From Sphingomonas sp. H160509 (GTDB taxonomy: Bacteria; Pseudomonadota; Alphaproteobacteria; Sphingomonadales; Sphingomonadaceae), in NCBI RefSeq assembly GCF_024124765.2, contig NZ_JAMXSR020000002.1, forward strand, positions 1,263,001-1,327,000: DNA of 64,000 nt, in the 5' to 3' direction. Numbering within the stretch: the first letter of the stretch is position 1; every line of letters begins with the position of its first letter. The translations under genes were made by a program, and so were the position numbers. The notes under the pieces are model-generated. The model had not been told where the DNA came from. It searched no databases and worked only from the letters and a program-made list of their open reading frames with translations. Positions 27,030 to 34,512 of this stretch are shown one piece after another.

Positions 27030-27194
27030 TCAGAAAATGAAGCTGTAGAAGCACGTGAAGAACGCGGCGAAGCTGAGCAGGAAAAGCTTCACATCCTGAT
27101 CGTCGTTCCTTGCGCTCGCGATGACCGGTGGCGGCAGCGAACGGCGCATCGGATGGCGGGCGGCTTCGTTGGTGAGGACTAGGCGTCTGGTCAT
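27030..27194 (-). CDS. Small single-span membrane protein (54 aa)
   Basis: It begins MTRRLVLTNEAARHPMRRSL, has a short charged stretch (ASARNDDQDVKLF) and ends in one hydrophobic aromatic segment, LLSFAAFFTCFYSFIF, with the stop directly after it. The layout suggests a C-terminal membrane anchor with the basic N-terminus in the cytoplasm. I have the impression that similar proteins exist in sphingomonads but cannot name a function. It is divergent from the Nudix gene. Confidence 0.65.
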   Translation of the reverse strand: MTRRLVLTNEAARHPMRRSLPPPVIASARNDDQDVKLFLLSFAAFFTCFYSFIF

Positions 27195-27417
27195 GATGCA
27201 AACGTTAACGGCGCGTTTACCAATTCGACCAGTGACAAAGGTGGTTAAAGGTAGCGGCGTCCGGCAATGGGACAGAAATGGACCCGCGGGGATGGTTCGA
27301 AAACTCTCCGCCGCGCCGCTATCCTTGCGTAAGAACCGAGTATAAGCTCCCGACTTTCCCCGCGATTCTGCGGGTGCGAGGACTCGGACCATCGAGCAGA
27401 TCGGCGCACTTCCCTAT

Positions 27418-27861
27418 GTGATCGACGAAGCCGGCCACGCCCGCGTGATGCTGATCACCTCGCGCGACACCGGGCGCTGGGTGATCCCCAAAGGTAACCC
27501 CATTGTCGGCCTCGCCAGCCACGAGGCGGCCGCGCAGGAAGCGTATGAGGAAGCCGGCATCCGCGGCATCCCCTGCCCCTCGCCCGTGGGACAATTCGCC
27601 TATCGCAAACGCCGCCGCACCGGCCGCTACCGCGACATGATCGTCACCGTGTTTCCGCTCGCATTCGTCGAGCAGGTGGAGGACTGGCCTGAGCGTCATC
27701 AACGCGACACACGCTGGTTTACGCTTGATCGCGCGGCGGAGGCTGTCAATGAGCCCGGCCTGAAGGCGCTGATCGCTGCTTTCCGTGAGCCGCCGATCCC
27801 GGCGTCGCTCGCGCAACGTATCTTACCCGTCGTGCGCACGAGTGCGAAAAGGAGAATTCCG
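27418..27861 (+). CDS. Nudix hydrolase, open in frame into the DUF47 gene
   Basis: A Nudix-fold hydrolase, probably acting on nucleoside or inositol polyphosphates. RVMLITSRDTGRWVIPKGN is followed by the Nudix box GLASHEAAAQEAYEEAGI, then YRKRRRTGRYRDMIVTVFPL. The family-like sequence begins upstream of GTG 27418 (IEQIGALPY from 27391), but that frame has no start codon after a TAA at 27343. If one C is missing near 27389, a GTG at 27374 would supply the N-terminus. At the other end no stop occurs before the ATG of the DUF47 gene, so the sequenced frame is a 363-codon fusion. A lost stop is the simpler explanation. Both ends are uncertain. Confidence 0.75.
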
Positions 27862-28509
27862 ATGCTGGGCTGGTTCCAGTCGCTGATGCCGAAGCAGGGA
27901 CGGTTCTTCGAACTGTTCGACGCGCATGCCGCGACTTTGGTCGCCGGCGCCGATGCGCTCGCACGGCTGCTCCACGGCGAAGGCTCGATCGAGGGCCAGA
28001 TCGCCGAGATCGTCAAGCGCGAGCACGAGGCCGACGATATCACGCGGGAGGTGTTGCAGGACGTGCGCCGGGTGTTCGTCACGCCATTCGACCGCAGCGC
28101 GATCACGGATTTGATCGGCGTGATGGACGACGCGATCGACCAGATGAACGGTACCGCCAACGCGATCGCGCTGTACGAGGTCACCGAATTCTCGCCGCAG
28201 ATGCGCGACATGGCGGGGATCATCGTCGAGGCCGCACGGATTACGGCAGAGGCGATTCCGCTGCTGCGGTCGCTCGGCACCAACGCAGGCCGGTTGCACG
28301 ACCTGACCGCGCGACTGATCCAGATCGAGGGTCATGCCGACGATATTCACGACACGGGCCTGCGCGCGCTGTTCCAGGCCTCGAAGATCAGCGCGGACCC
28401 GATGACGTTCATCATCAACCGCGAAATCTACAGCAGCCTGGAAAAGATCGTCGACCGCTTCGAGGATGTCGCGAACGAGATCCAGGGGCTGGTCATCGAC
28501 CATGCTTGA
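27862..28509 (+). CDS. DUF47 (PhoU-like) phosphate transport accessory protein
   Basis: A 215-aa helical protein related to PhoU that usually accompanies PiT transporters and tunes phosphate uptake. It begins MLGWFQSLMPKQGRFFELFD and contains EIVKREHEADDITREVLQDV, FVTPFDRSAITDLIGVMDDA, IDQMNGTANAIALYEV, RIEGHAD-like IQIEGHADDIHD, and EKIVDRFEDVANEIQGLVID. It has its own GGAG 7 bases before ATG 27862, so it can be translated independently of the Nudix frame that runs into it. The PiT gene follows after a family B repeat. Confidence 0.92.
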   Translation: MLGWFQSLMPKQGRFFELFDAHAATLVAGADALARLLHGEGSIEGQIAEIVKREHEADDITREVLQDVRRVFVTPFDRSAITDLIGVMDDAIDQMNGTANAIALYEVTEFSPQMRDMAGIIVEAARITAEAIPLLRSLGTNAGRLHDLTARLIQIEGHADDIHDTGLRALFQASKISADPMTFIINREIYSSLEKIVDRFEDVANEIQGLVIDHA

Positions 28510-28538
28510 TGTGTTTGAGTCCGAGAGCTTCCACGAAG

Positions 28539-28642
28539 CTCCCCCGGCGAAGGCCGGGGCCCAATTGGGGGACGGCAATAACGAAGGGCGACGTTCCGTT
28601 GCTGCAACCCTTCCAATTGGACCCCGGCCTTCGCCGGGGGTG
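28539..28642. repeat. Inverted repeat, family B (copy 1), between DUF47 and pit genes
   Basis: Arms CCCCCGGCGAAGGCCGGGGC then CCAATTGG, and CCAATTGGACCCCGGCCTTC then GCCGGGGG, with about 45 bases between. CCCCGGCGAAGGCCGGGG also folds on itself. It sits inside the probable phosphate operon. Confidence 0.9.
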
Positions 28643-28670
28643 AAGCGGTAGCGGATAGGGGGGCAACCGC

Positions 28671-29669
28671 ATGATCCTCTCCCTTCCCTTCCTCATCGGT
28701 CTCATCGGCATCGCGCTGCTGTTCGACTTCCTGAACGGCCTCCACGACGCGGCGAACTCGATCGCCACCGTCGTCTCCACCCGCGTGCTGAAACCCCAAT
28801 ACGCCGTCCTGTGGGCCGCGTTCTTCAACTTCATCGCGTTCGCGGTGTTCGGCCTCCACGTCGCGCAGACCGTCGGCACCGGCATCGTCCAGGCGCACGT
28901 CATCGACGCTCAGGTGATCTTCGCCGCGCTGATGGGCGCGATCGCGTGGAACGTCATCACCTGGGTGCTCGGCATCCCGTCGAGCAGCAGCCATGCGCTG
29001 ATCGGCGGGCTCTTGGGCGCCGGCATCGCCAAGGTCGGCTTCGGCGCGATCGTCTGGAGCGGCGTCATCAAGACCGTTCTCGCGATCTTCGCGTCGCCCG
29101 CGATCGGCCTGATGCTCGCGCTGGTACTGGTGCTCGCCGTCGCGTGGACCAGCCTCAAGCTCACCCCGCTCGGCGTCGACAAGCGTTTCCGCAAGCTCCA
29201 GCTGATCTCGGCCGCGCTCTACTCGCTCGGCCACGGCGGCAACGACGCGCAGAAGACGATGGGGATCATCGCCGTGCTGCTATATTCGCAAAAGATGCTC
29301 GGCGGTGAGTTCCACGTCCCGCTCTGGGTCGTGCTGTCCTGCCAGGCGGCGATGGCGCTCGGCACGCTGTCGGGCGGCTGGCGGATCGTCCACACGATGG
29401 GCTCGAAGATCACCCGTCTTACCCCGGCACAAGGCTTCTGCGCAGAGACCGGCGGCGCGATCACGCTGTTTGCGGCGACCTTCTGGGGCATCCCCGTATC
29501 GTCGACGCATACCATCACCGGCTCGATCGTCGGCGTCGGCGCGGCGCGGCGCCTGTCCGCCGTCCGTTGGAACGTCGCAAGCAACATCGTGGTGGCATGG
29601 ACCCTGACGCTGCCCGCGGCAGGGCTGATCGGTGCTGGCACGTACTGGCTGGTGGGACTGTTCGTCTAA
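28671..29669 (+). CDS. pit: Inorganic phosphate transporter, PiT family
   Basis: A 332-aa inner-membrane low-affinity phosphate (metal-phosphate) symporter. Both PiT signature repeats are present: FLNGLHDAANSIATVVSTR near the N-terminus and SLGHGGNDAQKTMGIIAVLL in the second half. The matching PSSSSHALIGGLLGA and PVSSTHTITGSIVGVGA segments are also there. About ten hydrophobic segments are visible. It completes a Nudix, DUF47 and PiT set. A strong hairpin terminator follows at 29694. Confidence 0.95.
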   Translation: MILSLPFLIGLIGIALLFDFLNGLHDAANSIATVVSTRVLKPQYAVLWAAFFNFIAFAVFGLHVAQTVGTGIVQAHVIDAQVIFAALMGAIAWNVITWVLGIPSSSSHALIGGLLGAGIAKVGFGAIVWSGVIKTVLAIFASPAIGLMLALVLVLAVAWTSLKLTPLGVDKRFRKLQLISAALYSLGHGGNDAQKTMGIIAVLLYSQKMLGGEFHVPLWVVLSCQAAMALGTLSGGWRIVHTMGSKITRLTPAQGFCAETGGAITLFAATFWGIPVSSTHTITGSIVGVGAARRLSAVRWNVASNIVVAWTLTLPAAGLIGAGTYWLVGLFV

Positions 29670-29693
29670 GCGCGAATTAGTTGAGGCTGGTCC

Positions 29694-29726
29694 GCCGCCG
29701 CTCCGTCATAGTGTCGGAGCGGCGGC
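29694..29726 (+). terminator. Terminator hairpin after pit
   Basis: GCCGCCGCTCCG and CGGAGCGGCGGC form a perfect 12-bp stem with a 9-base loop, followed by GTTCTTG. It is the end of the phosphate operon, with the convergent phasin gene on the other side. Confidence 0.8.
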
Positions 29727-29787
29727 GTTCTTGCTCGTCCGTACGCCGCTCCACCCGAAACGAAGAGCGGCGTATTGGCCGGTCGGC

Positions 29788-30234
29788 TTACTTGATTCCG
29801 CCGCCCTGCAATGGTGCGACCGCGTCCTTGCCGAACTTCATGATCAGCTCGCCGATCTCGCGTGCCTGGCTCATGCTCCGCTGGCTCTGCTCGCGCAGAT
29901 AATCGCCCTGGATCTTCATCACCTGGGTCAGGTCGCTGGCGCTCGCCGCTTCGCGCATCGCCGCGAAGGCCTCGCGCGCATTCTGCTCGGCCTGGTCGAT
30001 CATCGCCTTGCCGATCGTCGCGCCACCCTCGGCGATCTTGCCGCCGGACTCCTTCATCGCCTCGCCTGCACGCCGCGCCGGATCGACGACCTTCTCCGAG
30101 AACGCATCGCGCGCCTTCCCGGCATTCTCGCGCATCGCGTCCGCCGCGCCCTTGGCCGCATCCGCCGCGCGGTCGGTTGCCGCCTTGCTTGCGTTCGCAC
30201 CGTCATCGACTGCCTGCTTGAAGTCGTCAGCCAT
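29788..30234 (-). CDS. Phasin family protein
   Basis: A 148-aa amphipathic, almost entirely helical protein. The N-terminal half is Ala/Lys/Asp repeats (MADDFKQAVDDGANASKAAT, then AADAAKGAADAMRENAGKAR). The C-terminal half, AEQNAREAFAAMREAASASD and QGDYLREQSQRSMSQAREIG, is the phasin-2 motif. Phasins coat polyhydroxyalkanoate granules or act as stress-related coiled coils. ATG at 30232-30234 follows a purine-rich GGAGAGAGA; upstream in-frame codons lack homology. No PHA synthase is in the window. Confidence 0.85.
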   Translation of the reverse strand: MADDFKQAVDDGANASKAATDRAADAAKGAADAMRENAGKARDAFSEKVVDPARRAGEAMKESGGKIAEGGATIGKAMIDQAEQNAREAFAAMREAASASDLTQVMKIQGDYLREQSQRSMSQAREIGELIMKFGKDAVAPLQGGGIK

Positions 30235-30365
30235 CGTCTCTCTCCTGTGTTGCGCTGCCATTTGGTCGAAGTTTCAACCGGTATGCTCCGCTTTGGTTGC
30301 GCCCGCCAGCTTGCACCCGCGCGCATTAGTCTCGATAGGTCGCGCGGCTTTTACGGGGAACGTCC

Positions 30366-31668
30366 ATGCGCATCACGATGATCGGTTCTGGCTATGTCGG
30401 CCTGGTGTCCGGCGCCTGCTTTTCGGATTTCGGCCATGACGTGATCTGCGTCGACAAGGACCAGTCGAAGATCGATGCGCTGCATGCCGGCCGCATGCCG
30501 ATCTTCGAGCCCGGCCTCGATCAGCTCGTCGCGTCGAACGTTGCCGCGGGGCGGCTGACCTTCACCACCGATCTCGCCAGCGCGGTCGCCGGCGCCGACG
30601 CGATCTTCATCGCGGTCGGCACGCCATCGCGGCGCGGCGACGGCCATGCCGACCTCAGCTACGTGTTCGCCGCCACCGAAGAGATCGCCGCCGCGGTCAC
30701 CGGCCCGACCGTGGTCGTGACCAAGTCGACCGTCCCCGTCGGCACCGGTGACCGAGTCGAGGCGATCCTGCGCGAGAAGCGTCCCGACATTGACGTCGCG
30801 GTCGTCTCGAACCCCGAATTCCTGCGCGAAGGCGCCGCGATCGGCGACTTCAAGCGCCCCGACCGCATCGTCATCGGCACCGAGGACGAGCGCGCCAAGC
30901 AGGTCATGCGCGACGTCTATCGTCCGCTCTACCTCAACGAATCGCCGATCCTGTTCGTCGGACGTCGCACGTCGGAGCTGATCAAATACGCGGCCAACGC
31001 GTTCCTCGCGACCAAGATCACCTTCATAAACGAGATCGCGGACCTGTGCGAGGCGGTCGGCGCCGACGTGCAGGACGTGTCGCGCGGGATCGGGCTCGAC
31101 AACCGGATCGGCAAGAAATTCCTCCACGCCGGGCCGGGCTATGGCGGCTCGTGCTTCCCCAAGGACACGCTGGCGCTGCTCAAGACCGCCGAGGATTACG
31201 ACACCCCGGTACACATCGTCGAAGCCGTCGTGAAGGTGAACGACAGCCGCAAGCGCGCGATGGGGCGGAAGGTCCTGCACGCGCTGGGCGACAATCCGCG
31301 TGGCAAGACCGTCGCGCTGCTCGGCCTAACGTTCAAGCCGAACACCGACGACATGCGCGACGCCCCCCAGTCTCGCGATCGCGACCGCGCTTGCGGACGC
31401 CGGCGTGACGGTCCGCACGCACGATCCCGAAGGGATGGCGCCCGCGAAGGCGATGATGCCCGACCTCGTCTACTGCACCGACGCCTATGACGCGGCCGAG
31501 GGTGCCGACGCGGTCGTGATCGTGACCGAATGGGATGCCTATCGCGCGCTCGATCTCGCACGGTTGAAGCGCGTGATGGCCGGGCCGGTGATGGTCGACC
31601 TGCGCAACGTCTATCAGCGCGCCGACGTCGAGCAGGCCGGGTTCGCCTACACCGCCGTCGGTCGGTGA
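30366..31668 (+). CDS. ugd: UDP-glucose 6-dehydrogenase (one frameshift)
   Basis: Oxidises UDP-glucose to UDP-glucuronate for exopolysaccharide or glycolipid synthesis. It has a Rossmann start MRITMIGSGYVGLVSGACF, KSTVPVGTG, SNPEFLREGAAIGDF, ELIKYAANAFLATKITFINE, and the catalytic Cys in GPGYGGSCFPKDT, then LGLTFKPNTDDMRDAP. One C too many in the run 31363-31368 breaks the frame at that point. Corrected, the C-terminal domain continues SLAIATALADAGVTVRTHDP to QAGFAYTAVGR with TGA at 31666-31668, about 433 aa. Sphingomonads need it for glucuronic-acid sphingolipids and sphingans. Confidence 0.93.
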
Positions 31669-31720
31669 GCGTCCCCGGCAACATATTCCAGTCACTGGAC
31701 CTTTTGCGCGCTCTCACTAT

Positions 31721-31734
31721 ATACCGAACGGTAT
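31721..31734. promoter_or_regulatory. TetR-type operator 1, over the tetR promoter and start codon
   Basis: ATACCGAACGGTAT is a perfect 6-bp inverted repeat around AA. It overlaps a -10-like TATATA (31718-31723) and the ATG at 31733, which implies autorepression and a leaderless or nearly leaderless tetR mRNA. Two similar sites lie upstream of the efflux operon at 32381 and 32430. Confidence 0.75.
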
Positions 31735-32351
31735 GAATAGGCTTTGCACGCTCACCGCCCCCCAAGGGCCGCCCCCCGCGAGTTCGATCTCGACGAAGCG
31801 CTGGCGGGTGCGTTGCGCGTGTTCTGGCGCAACGGCTACGAGGGCGCATCGATGGCGGAACTGACCGCCGAGATGAAGATCACCAAGCCCAGCCTCTACG
31901 CCGCGTTCGGCAATAAGGGAGGCGCTGTTCCACAAGGCGCTCGACCTCTACGAGCGCGAGAAGCTGGCCTATATGACGTCCGCGCTCGACGCGCCGACTG
32001 CACGTGCCGTAGCGGAAAACCTGCTCCGCGGTGCGTTGCAGATGCAGATGAGCACCTGCGATCCCAAGGGGTGTCTCAGTGTCATCAGCAGCGTCGCGTG
32101 CAGTGCCGAAGCCGAGCCGATCAAGGCCGAGGTCGCCAAGCGTCGCGCGTCGTCCGAAGCCGCGCTGATGAAGCGGTTCGACGAAGCCAAGGCGGCGGGC
32201 GAGTTCCCCGACGGTCTCGAGTCGCACGCGCTGATGCGTTACCTTTTTTGCGATCATGCAGGGGCTGTCGATCCAGGCCGGCTCGGGCGCTAGCTGCATT
32301 GAGCTCCAGCAGCTCGTCGAGACGAGCATGCTCATGTGGCCAACCGAATAG
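31733..32351 (+). CDS. TetR/AcrR-family regulator of the RND efflux operon (four frameshifts)
   Basis: After removal of one base at each of four runs (C 31758-31763, C 31772-31777, G 31917-31919, T 32244-32249), a single 204-aa protein results. It begins MNRLCTLTAPKGRPREFDLD, a standard TetR start, with HTH GASMAELTAEMKITKPSLYA and AAFGNKEALFHKAL. The ligand domain runs through PKGCLSVISSVACSAEAE to RYLFAIMQGLSIQAGSGASC and ends SMLMWPTE with TAG 32349-32351. A matching palindrome covers its own start, and two more precede the RND operon downstream, so it most likely represses both. The density of errors here is the highest in the window. Confidence 0.88.
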
Positions 32352-32380
32352 ACACGCTTTCTACCGCGCCGCGGGAAAAA

Positions 32381-32394
32381 ATACCGGCCGGTAC
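32381..32394. promoter_or_regulatory. TetR-type operator 2, upstream of the RND operon promoter
   Basis: ATACCGGCCGGTAC shares ATACCG/CGGTA halves with the site at 31721. It lies about 10 bases upstream of the -35-like TTGACT at 32405. Confidence 0.7.
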
Positions 32395-32404
32395 AAAAGT
32401 CTTG

Positions 32405-32443
32405 TTGACTAGATGAACGCCAGGTTTATATACCGACTGGTAT
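32405..32443 (+). promoter_or_regulatory. RND operon promoter with TetR-type operator 3
   Basis: TTGACT at 32405-32410, a 16-base spacer and TATATA at 32427-32432 form a good sigma-70-type promoter. The operator ATACCGACTGGTAT (32430-32443) overlaps the -10 and the start site, so a bound TetR protein would block it. The transcript would have a leader of about 225 bases before the first gene at 32667. Confidence 0.7.
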
Positions 32444-32544
32444 CGAAGCTCTCTCCTACTTCGGATGGGGCACCCGGGGACACCAACCCATGACCACGGT
32501 TCAAACCTAAGACGGCTTCGGCCTGATTTTCGAAAATTCCAAGC

Positions 32545-32643
32545 GGGCAAGCGCGGCACGGTGATGTGCCGGCAATGACCGCGCACGCCTCGCGACCAGC
32601 TGACGTCGGTGGACCGTCCACCCACGAAGGCCAGCGCTTGCCC
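32545..32643 (+). promoter_or_regulatory. Folded 5' leader of the RND operon (candidate cis-regulatory RNA)
   Basis: A 10-bp outer stem (GGGCAAGCGC 32545-32554 with GCGCTTGCCC 32634-32643) encloses two hairpins: GGCAC/GTGCC with a 6-base loop at 32555-32570 and GGTGGA/TCCACC at 32608-32622. The 3' strand TTGCCC could instead pair with the GGGGGACAA that holds the ribosome binding site of the next gene. That gives a plausible switch. No known riboswitch class is recognised; the regulatory role is inference from folding by eye. Confidence 0.45.
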
Positions 32644-32666
32644 AAGATCAAAAGGGGGACAATCCC

Positions 32667-33065
32667 ATGGCTTATCTCGACCTCGACAACATGTTCGCTT
32701 CGCCCGTCACCAGCCGCGCCCAGGCCGTGACGGCTCCTGCCCCGACCGGCTTTTCCGCGCTGGAATGGAGCGTCATCGCCCTCGCCAAGCGCGACACGCT
32801 GCGCAGCCTGTCCGGCCCGAGCCGTATGTCGCGGGCGATGGGCAGCCTGTTCGGGCTGAGCACCGCGTCGCGGCTCGCCGACCCCCGGCTCGAGGCGTTG
32901 CGGCGGATGGCCGTGTACGCCTGGCGTCGCGGCTTCGCGCTGCCGATGGCCGAGATCCAGGGCTTCCTCGCCGCCGGCTTTGCCGAGGCACAGATCGAAA
33001 CGCTCGTCGAGAGCGTGACCGGCATGCGCGTCGGCATCCAGCAGAAGCGGAGCATCGCAGCGTGA
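32667..33065 (+). CDS. Unrecognised 132-aa protein, first gene of the RND efflux operon
   Basis: It begins MAYLDLDNMFASPVTSRAQA and then reads FSALEWSVIALAKRDTLRSL, SRMSRAMGSLFGLSTASRLA, DPRLEALRRMAVYAWRRGFA and AEIQGFLAAGFAEAQIETLV. It is an all-helical soluble protein without signal or membrane segment; the DPRLEALRRMAVYAWR helix looks conserved-type. I do not recognise a family. GGGGG precedes ATG 32667. Its TGA (33063-33065) overlaps the GTG start of the efflux adaptor, so the two are translationally coupled, which suggests a role with the pump or in its control. Confidence 0.85.
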   Translation: MAYLDLDNMFASPVTSRAQAVTAPAPTGFSALEWSVIALAKRDTLRSLSGPSRMSRAMGSLFGLSTASRLADPRLEALRRMAVYAWRRGFALPMAEIQGFLAAGFAEAQIETLVESVTGMRVGIQQKRSIAA

Positions 33066-34339
33066 ACCAACTTACCACGATCACGGCCGCGAACGACGCC
33101 GACGTCGTCGCGTCGCCGCCTGCGGACCGCCATCGACGGCCGGCATGGCAGCGCGGCGCAATGGTGCTCGTGCCGATCGCGCTGCTCGGCGCGGTCGGCG
33201 TGAAGCTGTTCGATCATCCCGACGCGGCGATGGCGGCACCCCCGCCCGCCTCCGTCACGGTGGCGTCGCCGCTGGTGCGGCAGGTCAGCGAATGGGACGA
33301 TTATGTCGGCCGCTTCGCACCGAGCCGGACGGTCGAGATCCGTCCGCGCGTCGCTGGCGAAGTCACCGGCATCCATTTCCGCGACGGCGAGATCGTCAGC
33401 AAGGGCCAGTTGCTCTTCACGATCGACTCCCGCCCGTTCGCTGCTGCTCTGGCCGAGGCACATGCCAACGTCGCGAGCGCCCGCAGCGCCTTGTCGCTGG
33501 CCCGTACCGATCTGGGTCGCGCACAGCGACTCGTCGCTGACGAAGCGGTCTCCGCAGGCGAAGTCGACGCCCTCCGCGGGCGGCTCGAAGCAGCGCAGGC
33601 CGCACTCGCTGCGGCGCAGGCTCGCGAACGCGCCCGCGCCTTGGACGTCGGCTTCACGCAGGTTCGCGCACCGATCAGCGGTCGGATTTCCGATCGGCGC
33701 GTCGATGCGGGCAACCAGGTCGCGGGCGGCGAAGGCACCGGCGGCACGGTGCTGACGACGATCAACGCGCTCGACCCGATATACTTCACGTTCGATGGGT
33801 CGGAAGCGCTGTACCTCAAGACGCAGCGCGCACGGCAGCCCGGCGCGACGCCGGCCGCGGTCGAGATCCAGTTGCAGGACGAGACCGAGCATCGCTGGAA
33901 GGGCAAGCTCGACTTCACCGACAACGGCCTCGACCAGCGCTCGGGCACGATCCGTGGCCGCGCGGTGCTCGCCAACCCGAGGTATTTCCTGACGCCGGGG
34001 ATGTTCGGCAACATGCGCCTCGCCAGTGCGGGAACGCGGCAGGCCCTGCTGGTGCCGGACGATGCGGTGCAGACCGATCAGGCGCGGAAGGTCCTGCTGA
34101 CGATCGATGCGAAGAACGTCGTGAGCCAGAAGCCGGTCGAACTCGGCCCGGTGGTCGATGGCCTCCGCATCGTGCGCTCGGGGATCGGGCCGAACGACCG
34201 GATCATCATCCAGGGGACTCAGATGGCGATGCCGGGTGCCACGGTTGCGCCGAAGGTCGGCCGGATCGTGGTGGCCTCGGGTGCGACGGCGCCAGCCTCG
34301 GTCCAGCCGATCTCGGGCGAGGCCACGCTCGCCAAGTAA
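33062..34339 (+). CDS. RND efflux periplasmic adaptor (membrane fusion protein)
   Basis: A 425-aa HlyD/AcrA-type adaptor bridging the RND pump and the outer-membrane channel. A single N-terminal membrane anchor (AMVLVPIALLGAVGVKLF) is followed by the lipoyl half-motif VEIRPRVAGEVTGIHFRDGE, a long coiled hairpin (about residues 135-205, ARSALSLARTDLGRAQRLVA), then GFTQVRAPISGRISDRRVDA and beta-barrel parts ending near TLAK. The start GTG 33062 lies in a GTGA overlap with the 132-aa gene. The pump gene follows after a 173-base gap filled by a family B repeat. Confidence 0.92.
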   Translation: MNQLTTITAANDADVVASPPADRHRRPAWQRGAMVLVPIALLGAVGVKLFDHPDAAMAAPPPASVTVASPLVRQVSEWDDYVGRFAPSRTVEIRPRVAGEVTGIHFRDGEIVSKGQLLFTIDSRPFAAALAEAHANVASARSALSLARTDLGRAQRLVADEAVSAGEVDALRGRLEAAQAALAAAQARERARALDVGFTQVRAPISGRISDRRVDAGNQVAGGEGTGGTVLTTINALDPIYFTFDGSEALYLKTQRARQPGATPAAVEIQLQDETEHRWKGKLDFTDNGLDQRSGTIRGRAVLANPRYFLTPGMFGNMRLASAGTRQALLVPDDAVQTDQARKVLLTIDAKNVVSQKPVELGPVVDGLRIVRSGIGPNDRIIIQGTQMAMPGATVAPKVGRIVVASGATAPASVQPISGEATLAK

Positions 34340-34341
34340 CC

Positions 34342-34472
34342 ACCACCCCGGCGAAGGCCGGGGCTCAGGTGGGATAGCGTTTCGATGTAATTATTGCGGT
34401 TCGCCCAACTGAGCCCCGGCCTGGGTTCCCATCGAAGTAATACTTCGATGGGGCCCCGCCGCCGGGGTGGTG
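34342..34472. repeat. Nested inverted repeat, family B (copy 2), between adaptor and pump genes
   Basis: Outer arms CCACCACCCCGGCGAAGGCC and GGGGCCCCGCCGCCGGGGTG plus a facing CTGAGCCCCGGCC. Inside lies an extra 23-base palindrome at 34429-34451 with perfect 11-base arms (CCATCGAAGTA and TACTTCGATGG) around one A. The nested element makes this copy unlike the others. Confidence 0.85.
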
Positions 34473-34512
34473 TTGGGGCGTGTCCGTCGCTCTTCTTTCG
34501 AGGACACAAACC

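Noticed and set aside
25786..27201. Minus-strand frame of about 470 codons over the LplT-like gene and a family C repeat
   Set aside because: It crosses a repeat and an obvious transporter gene and has no motif.
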